NCBI GenBank assembly: GCA_009760855.2
Contig: WPIO01000003.1
Span: 1,662,001 to 1,726,000 of the forward strand
Direction: 5' to 3'
DNA from: Cristatella mucedo
Taxonomy: Eukaryota > Bryozoa > Phylactolaemata > Cristatellidae
Length of the DNA stretch: 64,000 nucleotides
Positions 59,577 through 64,000 of this stretch are shown in pieces. Numbering within the stretch: position 1 is the stretch's first letter; each line of letters opens with the position of its first letter. The notes beneath the pieces are model-generated. The model was given only the letters and a program-made list of their open reading frames with translations, was not told the DNA's origin and did not search any database. Made by a program: the position numbers and the translations under genes.

Positions 59577-62347
59577 AGGTCCTCATCAAAGACAATTCTT
59601 CTCTCTGTTGTGATATACCGACCTCCTTCTGGCTGTTTAAACTTGATTTATAGAGGAGTTTTCAGAGTTCCTTCGCTTAAAATGTTTATGTTTGGCAGGC
59701 CGTTACTGATTGGTGGAGACTTCAGTATTCACATATTGACAACCCCAAGCAACAGGCAGGGCCGCTCAGTTTTTGACTATCTGGAGAATTTTGTTTTGGT
59801 CCAACACGTTAATCTTACTACCCACGTCGGTGGCCATATTCAAGATCTCGTGATCACTAAGGATTTCTTCCCCACTGACCATGCGGTGCGCCTGCTGGCC
59901 ATCTCAGATCATTGTTCAGTTTCATGTACTGTTCCTGCTCCCTTGTACGTACAGGTAATGTTGAACTTGTCAAGTGACGTAACTTACAAGGCATTGACAT
60001 TAACAAATTTCTGAAACCTGTTTATGGTGCAGGTATTCTTGATCTGCACCCAGATTCGACCGACAGTCTAGATAGCCTCACTAATGCAGTGAACATATTA
60101 ATAATAATAATAATAATAATGTACTTGATAAAGCGCCCTCAGAGAACTTAATCTCTTTCTAGGCGCTTTACATGACACTCAGGGGAGCTCTTGACAAGGC
60201 TGTTCATGTTCATTCTATCCGCGTACAGAGTCGTAGGGATTTCTTTCAATTTACGAAAAAAACTTCGGAAGCTGCACCTGGTTAAGCGCATTCTTGAACG
60301 TCATTTTAAGAAATTGGGCTCTGATTCAGATCTAGTCAATTTCAAAGACTTCTTTCACGTTTACACCCGGAAGCTTAAAAAATGCCAGGGCTTCTTTTTT
60401 TCCTCGAAAGCTGAATTTCTGCCAGTCGGACCCTAAACCGATTTATAAAACAATAAACCATATACTGGCCAAAGCTGAGAGGTCTGACTCCCTAGATATT
60501 AACGGCTCGGCCGAAAAGTTTTCAGACATGCCTCAATAAAGCCCCTTTCGACTAAAGCAATGGTGGTGTCATGACCAGTGACCTTCCTTAAAAGGTTCTC
60601 CGAGGTTTCTGCATGCGATGTGACTACCTTAATAAGGTCGAGCAAAAAGAGCTCGTCTCCTGAAGACCTTATACCATCATCTCTGTGGTCTTCACTGGCA
60701 GACCAACTTTGCCCTGCCAAAACCAGGAGTTTAATGCTTCTTTGGGAAAAGGGGTCGTCCCCAAGTCCTTCAAATCGGCAATCGTTAGACCCATACTTAA
60801 GAAGCCTGGATTAGATATAGAGGTCCTTGTAAAATATCGCCCAGTTTCCCTTCTTACTTTCTTGTCAAAGATTCCTGGAAAATGTGTTGCTAACCAGCTG
60901 GTTGAACGCATTGAAAATAATTAAATGTCAGGGCTCAAGAGGCAGCACTCCACTGAAACTGCTCTCCTCCGTTTTTACAATGACATTCCGCGTGGCAATG
61001 ATGACGGAAATGTCACTGCCCTAGCTTTGCCAGGCCTGTCAGCTGCCTTCGACACCATTGATTACCATGTTCTACTTGAACGATTGAGAACAACGATTGG
61101 TCAGGCTGATGAGGCACTGGCGTGGTTTAAATCTTACTTCTCTGATCGTGTTCAATCCGTGTCGTGTGGGGGTCAGGTCTCAAACACGAGACCAGTCACC
61201 TGTGGAGTCCCTCGAGGGTCTGAACTCGGTCCCTTGTTGTTCTCCATTTAAACTCAACCTCTGGGAAAAGTGATTAAGGAACATGCAATAGGATATGCCT
61301 AGTATGCTGACGATACTCAGTTGTATTTGTCATTCAAACCGTCGGAATCTGCTGCAGCAACTGATAATCTGAATTCTTTCCTTGCTGACATTACATCCTG
61401 GATATCGGAAAACTTCTTGAAACTAAATGGCAATAAAATCGAACTGCTGGTCATACGACACCCTTGTGTGACTAGATGTGTGACTTAAAAAGCTTTGCTC
61501 TTCTAATAGGTGATGCTGTTGTTCGACCATCACCGCGTGCTCGAAATTTAGGTGTCGTTTTCGACAGCTGCCTCAATCTTAAAAGCTTCATTCAGAAGAC
61601 TGCTTCTACAACTAGCCATCACGTCCGATTCCTAAGATTAGGAGCTGTCTTCCACAGTGGCTTGCAAAAACGTTAACTAGCTCCTTAGTTCTGTATCGGG
61701 TTGATTATTATAATTCCCTTTTGGCTGAGCTACCAAATAAAGCAACTAGGCCACTGCAGCTGACTATGAATATGGCTGCAAGGCTAGTCTTCAAGTCCCA
61801 GTGGTTTGAGCACGTGTCTCCTTTGCTAAAAGAGCTAGGATGGCTGCCGGTTGATCAACAGATGCAGAGCAAAGTTCTTACGCTGACCCACAAGGCCAGC
61901 CACGGCTGGGCTCCTTCGTACCTAGCTGAACTGCTGCACCAGTTTCAGCCTCTTCACGCCTTCAGGTCCTGTATGGACAATAAATTAGCTGCTCCATTCC
62001 TCCGCTCAAAGACCGTTGGCAACAAATGCTTTAACTCTGCAGGCCCTAGACTGTGGAACTCGCTCCTACAATTCTTACGTAACGACAAATACTCTCCTGC
62101 TGCCGACAATAGCTCATCCTTTTCAGCGGTCCTGAGGTGCTACTTCCACGCTACTCACTACTTCAACTGCTGTCCTGACTCTACTATGCTTCCCAATTTC
62201 TCTTGGTTGTGTAAAACGAAGTCTGTTGGCTACCGAATGCGTATCGAAAGCTGCTTAGGCTGTGAGTGCTCTATACAAAACTCTCCTGCGTAACACCCAC
62301 GCAGTCTCTATGGCTTTGTGGAGTTACTGATGGAGATACATTAAATT
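59577..62347 (+). mobile_element. L2-1 retrotransposon, longest copy (EN and RT remnants)
   Basis: A degraded ORF2, the most complete in the window. The endonuclease part has VIYRPPSG, GGDFSIHI, LVQHVNLTTHVGGHIQDLVI and ISDHCSVSC (59600-59950). The linker reads [12 protein letters not shown] and [13 protein letters not shown] (60780-60880). Reverse transcriptase has LSAAFDTIDYHVLLERL (motif A), GVPRGSELGPLLF (motif B) and YADDTQLY (motif C, about 61303). The C-terminus has PRARNLGVVFDSCLN, MNMAARLVFKSQWFEHV, KELGWLPVDQQMQSKVL and GPRLWNSL. The end is the stem-loop and GGAGATACATTAAATTACA. ACAATC at 59571-59576 and 62348-62353 may be the target duplication. Stops and frameshifts make it inactive; the true 5' end is missing. 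Confidence 0.92.
60102..60178 (-). mobile_element. L2-2 3' tail nested in L2-1
   Basis: TAATAATAATAATAATAATG then (minus strand) the stem-loop with TAAAGCGCC and GGGCGCTTTA arms, nearly perfect. It interrupts the linker region of the L2-1 element. Confidence 0.88.
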
Positions 62348-62520
62348 ACAATCCATTATGATCCATCGCAAGTCTCTGGAAAGTGACTGGACTAATATCA
62401 AATTAATCTTACCTGTCACAGCTCACAGTGTTTAAAGTGCAATCACATCATTTCAACCAATCACGCACGCACAATAGCGAGCAATGAATGGCAAACGACC
62501 GCAACGCCCCGGGCTGAATG

Positions 62521-62600
62521 TAAGACATTCCCCCCCCCGACATTTCCCCCTTATGGACCCTGGGACATTTCCCCCCCCCGTAAGACATTCCCCCTAAGTT
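62521..62600. repeat. C-rich reiterated motif
   Basis: TAAGACATTCCCCC and GACATTTCCCCC alternate: one TAAGACATT motif, two GACATTT motifs, then another TAAGACATT motif, with C runs up to nine. It lies in the satellite just before the TA repeat. Confidence 0.85.
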
Positions 62601-62617
62601 GATGAATCTATAACTAA

Positions 62618-62751
<134 letters not shown>

Positions 62752-64000
62752 CCGTCCCCCAATCCACGGCAAATTGAAGAGAAATTGGCAGTGCGAAGTC
62801 CCAATTGTCGTTACATATAACATTCCGCTGACTGCAAAGTTAAACCGAGGCATTTTCAAGATGCTTTGCTCGTTAACTCTCAGTAATGCACGGCAATCCA
62901 CAGCAATAGTAAGGGCGGATAGCGAAATCCGTAGAAAATTTACAAGATTGGCTGCGATAAACTGCAACTCTCATACACCGTCACATTTACCTGTGTGCTA
63001 GCATAATTTTCACCCGTTGTTCACATTCAATCGACGGCAACGCACGGCAATCAACGGCAATGGCCCGGGGAAATACGCCAATCCATAACATTTCATTGCA
63101 AAAGGACCGACAGTTGCTGAGACAAGTTCCAACTTTTCTTGCGTATTGCACTACACTGCATCAAAAGTGAAGCCCCATCCTTTTAAACAATCGACAAAGG
63201 CACAATCGGGGGCAATGCACGGAAATCGACAGCAATGACCCGGCCTCTACCGCAATCTGTTTCAAATTTGCTGGAAATCGGCTACTTGAATTTTTCATTG
63301 TCCTACCACATAACGCTCACTGTGGGTGCACGTGCTGTCATATTGCCCGTTCAACCTTGAGTAATGCATGGCAATCGACGGCAATTGTCCGAGACAATAA
63401 AGCAATCTGTGATTGTCTGTTACAATTACAAACAAAGATGGTGGGAGAACATCCAATTTTTTTCTTGCGTATTACGCTGCACTCTATTAAAAACGCAACC
63501 GCATCCTTTCAACCAATCGCGAACGCACGTTCGAGGGCGAGGAACTGCAATCGACGGCAACGGCCTGGGAAAGAACGGAATTTTTATTTTACGTGTTTGT
63601 ACATACAAAACCGTGCACTTTAATATTCAATAAAAACTGGAGCTCGGTGCAATCTATTTCGATTTTTTGCGTTGGATTCAGTGGATTTAAGTGGATTGCG
63701 GTATTGGCCCGGGATACTGCAGTTGATTGTGGTGCATAGCATGAGAACGGCCGTGCCACTGCAAGTGAAATTTTTTAAGTGCAATTGCCGCAGAGTGTGC
63801 AGTCATAGGCAATCAAAAAGTGAGCTTTTTGAACAGGATTTATTACTTTGCATTGCGGAATGCAGTGGATTGCGGTGGATTGCGGTGGATTGCGGTACTG
63901 ACCTGGACCACTGCAATTTTATTTCAGTGTAATTGGCAAAAATGCGTGAGCGCAATCTTGAGAAATTTTCTGGGTACCTTGTACATGTAGAGTGGTTTGA

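Overview
The window is nuclear DNA of an animal, most probably an invertebrate. It has a spliced protein gene with GT-AG introns, long dinucleotide and CCG microsatellites, tRNA-derived SINEs, L2/CR1-like non-LTR retrotransposons, a decayed hAT transposase and satellite DNA. The one clear gene is a UBE2S-type ubiquitin-conjugating enzyme with arthropod-like residues, and one decayed element resembles a protein type common in arthropod genomes. An arthropod or chelicerate is therefore my leaning, but lophotrochozoans are not excluded. There are no bacterial operons, CRISPR arrays or rRNA genes.

Layout. 0-13 kb is repeat-rich intergenic DNA: L2 tails, SINEs, microsatellites, one L2 element on the minus strand, and two unproven exon candidates at 6.1-6.3 and 10.3-10.5 kb. 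13.1-24.4 kb is a tandem array of a unit of about 2.1 kb, present in five to eight partly rearranged copies and interrupted by two retrotransposon insertions. 24.4-36.5 kb alternates CpG-rich blocks with AT-rich DNA. It holds three long CCG arrays, a probable solo LTR, a promoter with a first-exon candidate, a signal-peptide exon candidate and nested L2 elements. 36.5-46.3 kb has more L2 and SINE copies and no gene that I recognise.

46.45-48.06 kb is an intact four-exon UBE2S gene on the plus strand. It encodes 195 residues, with the catalytic cysteine and the APC/C-binding C-terminal tail preserved. 48-58 kb holds decayed L2, hAT and other transposon remains, plus one unrecognised open frame at 50.1-50.5 kb. 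58.95-64 kb is a diverged satellite with a monomer of about 160-176 bp, split by a 2.8 kb L2 element and inverted near its right end.

How the parts relate. Two L2-like families dominate. Family 1 ends in (ATTAC)n and family 2 ends in (ATT)n; both carry a predicted stem-loop just before the simple-repeat tail. A tRNA-derived SINE shares the family-2 tail, which is the usual sign that the SINE is copied by that LINE's reverse transcriptase. Nested insertions (family 1 in family 2, SINE in family 2, family 2 in family 1, hAT and macrosatellite) give a relative chronology. Family names (L2-1, L2-2, SINE1, SINE2) are local labels of mine, not database names.
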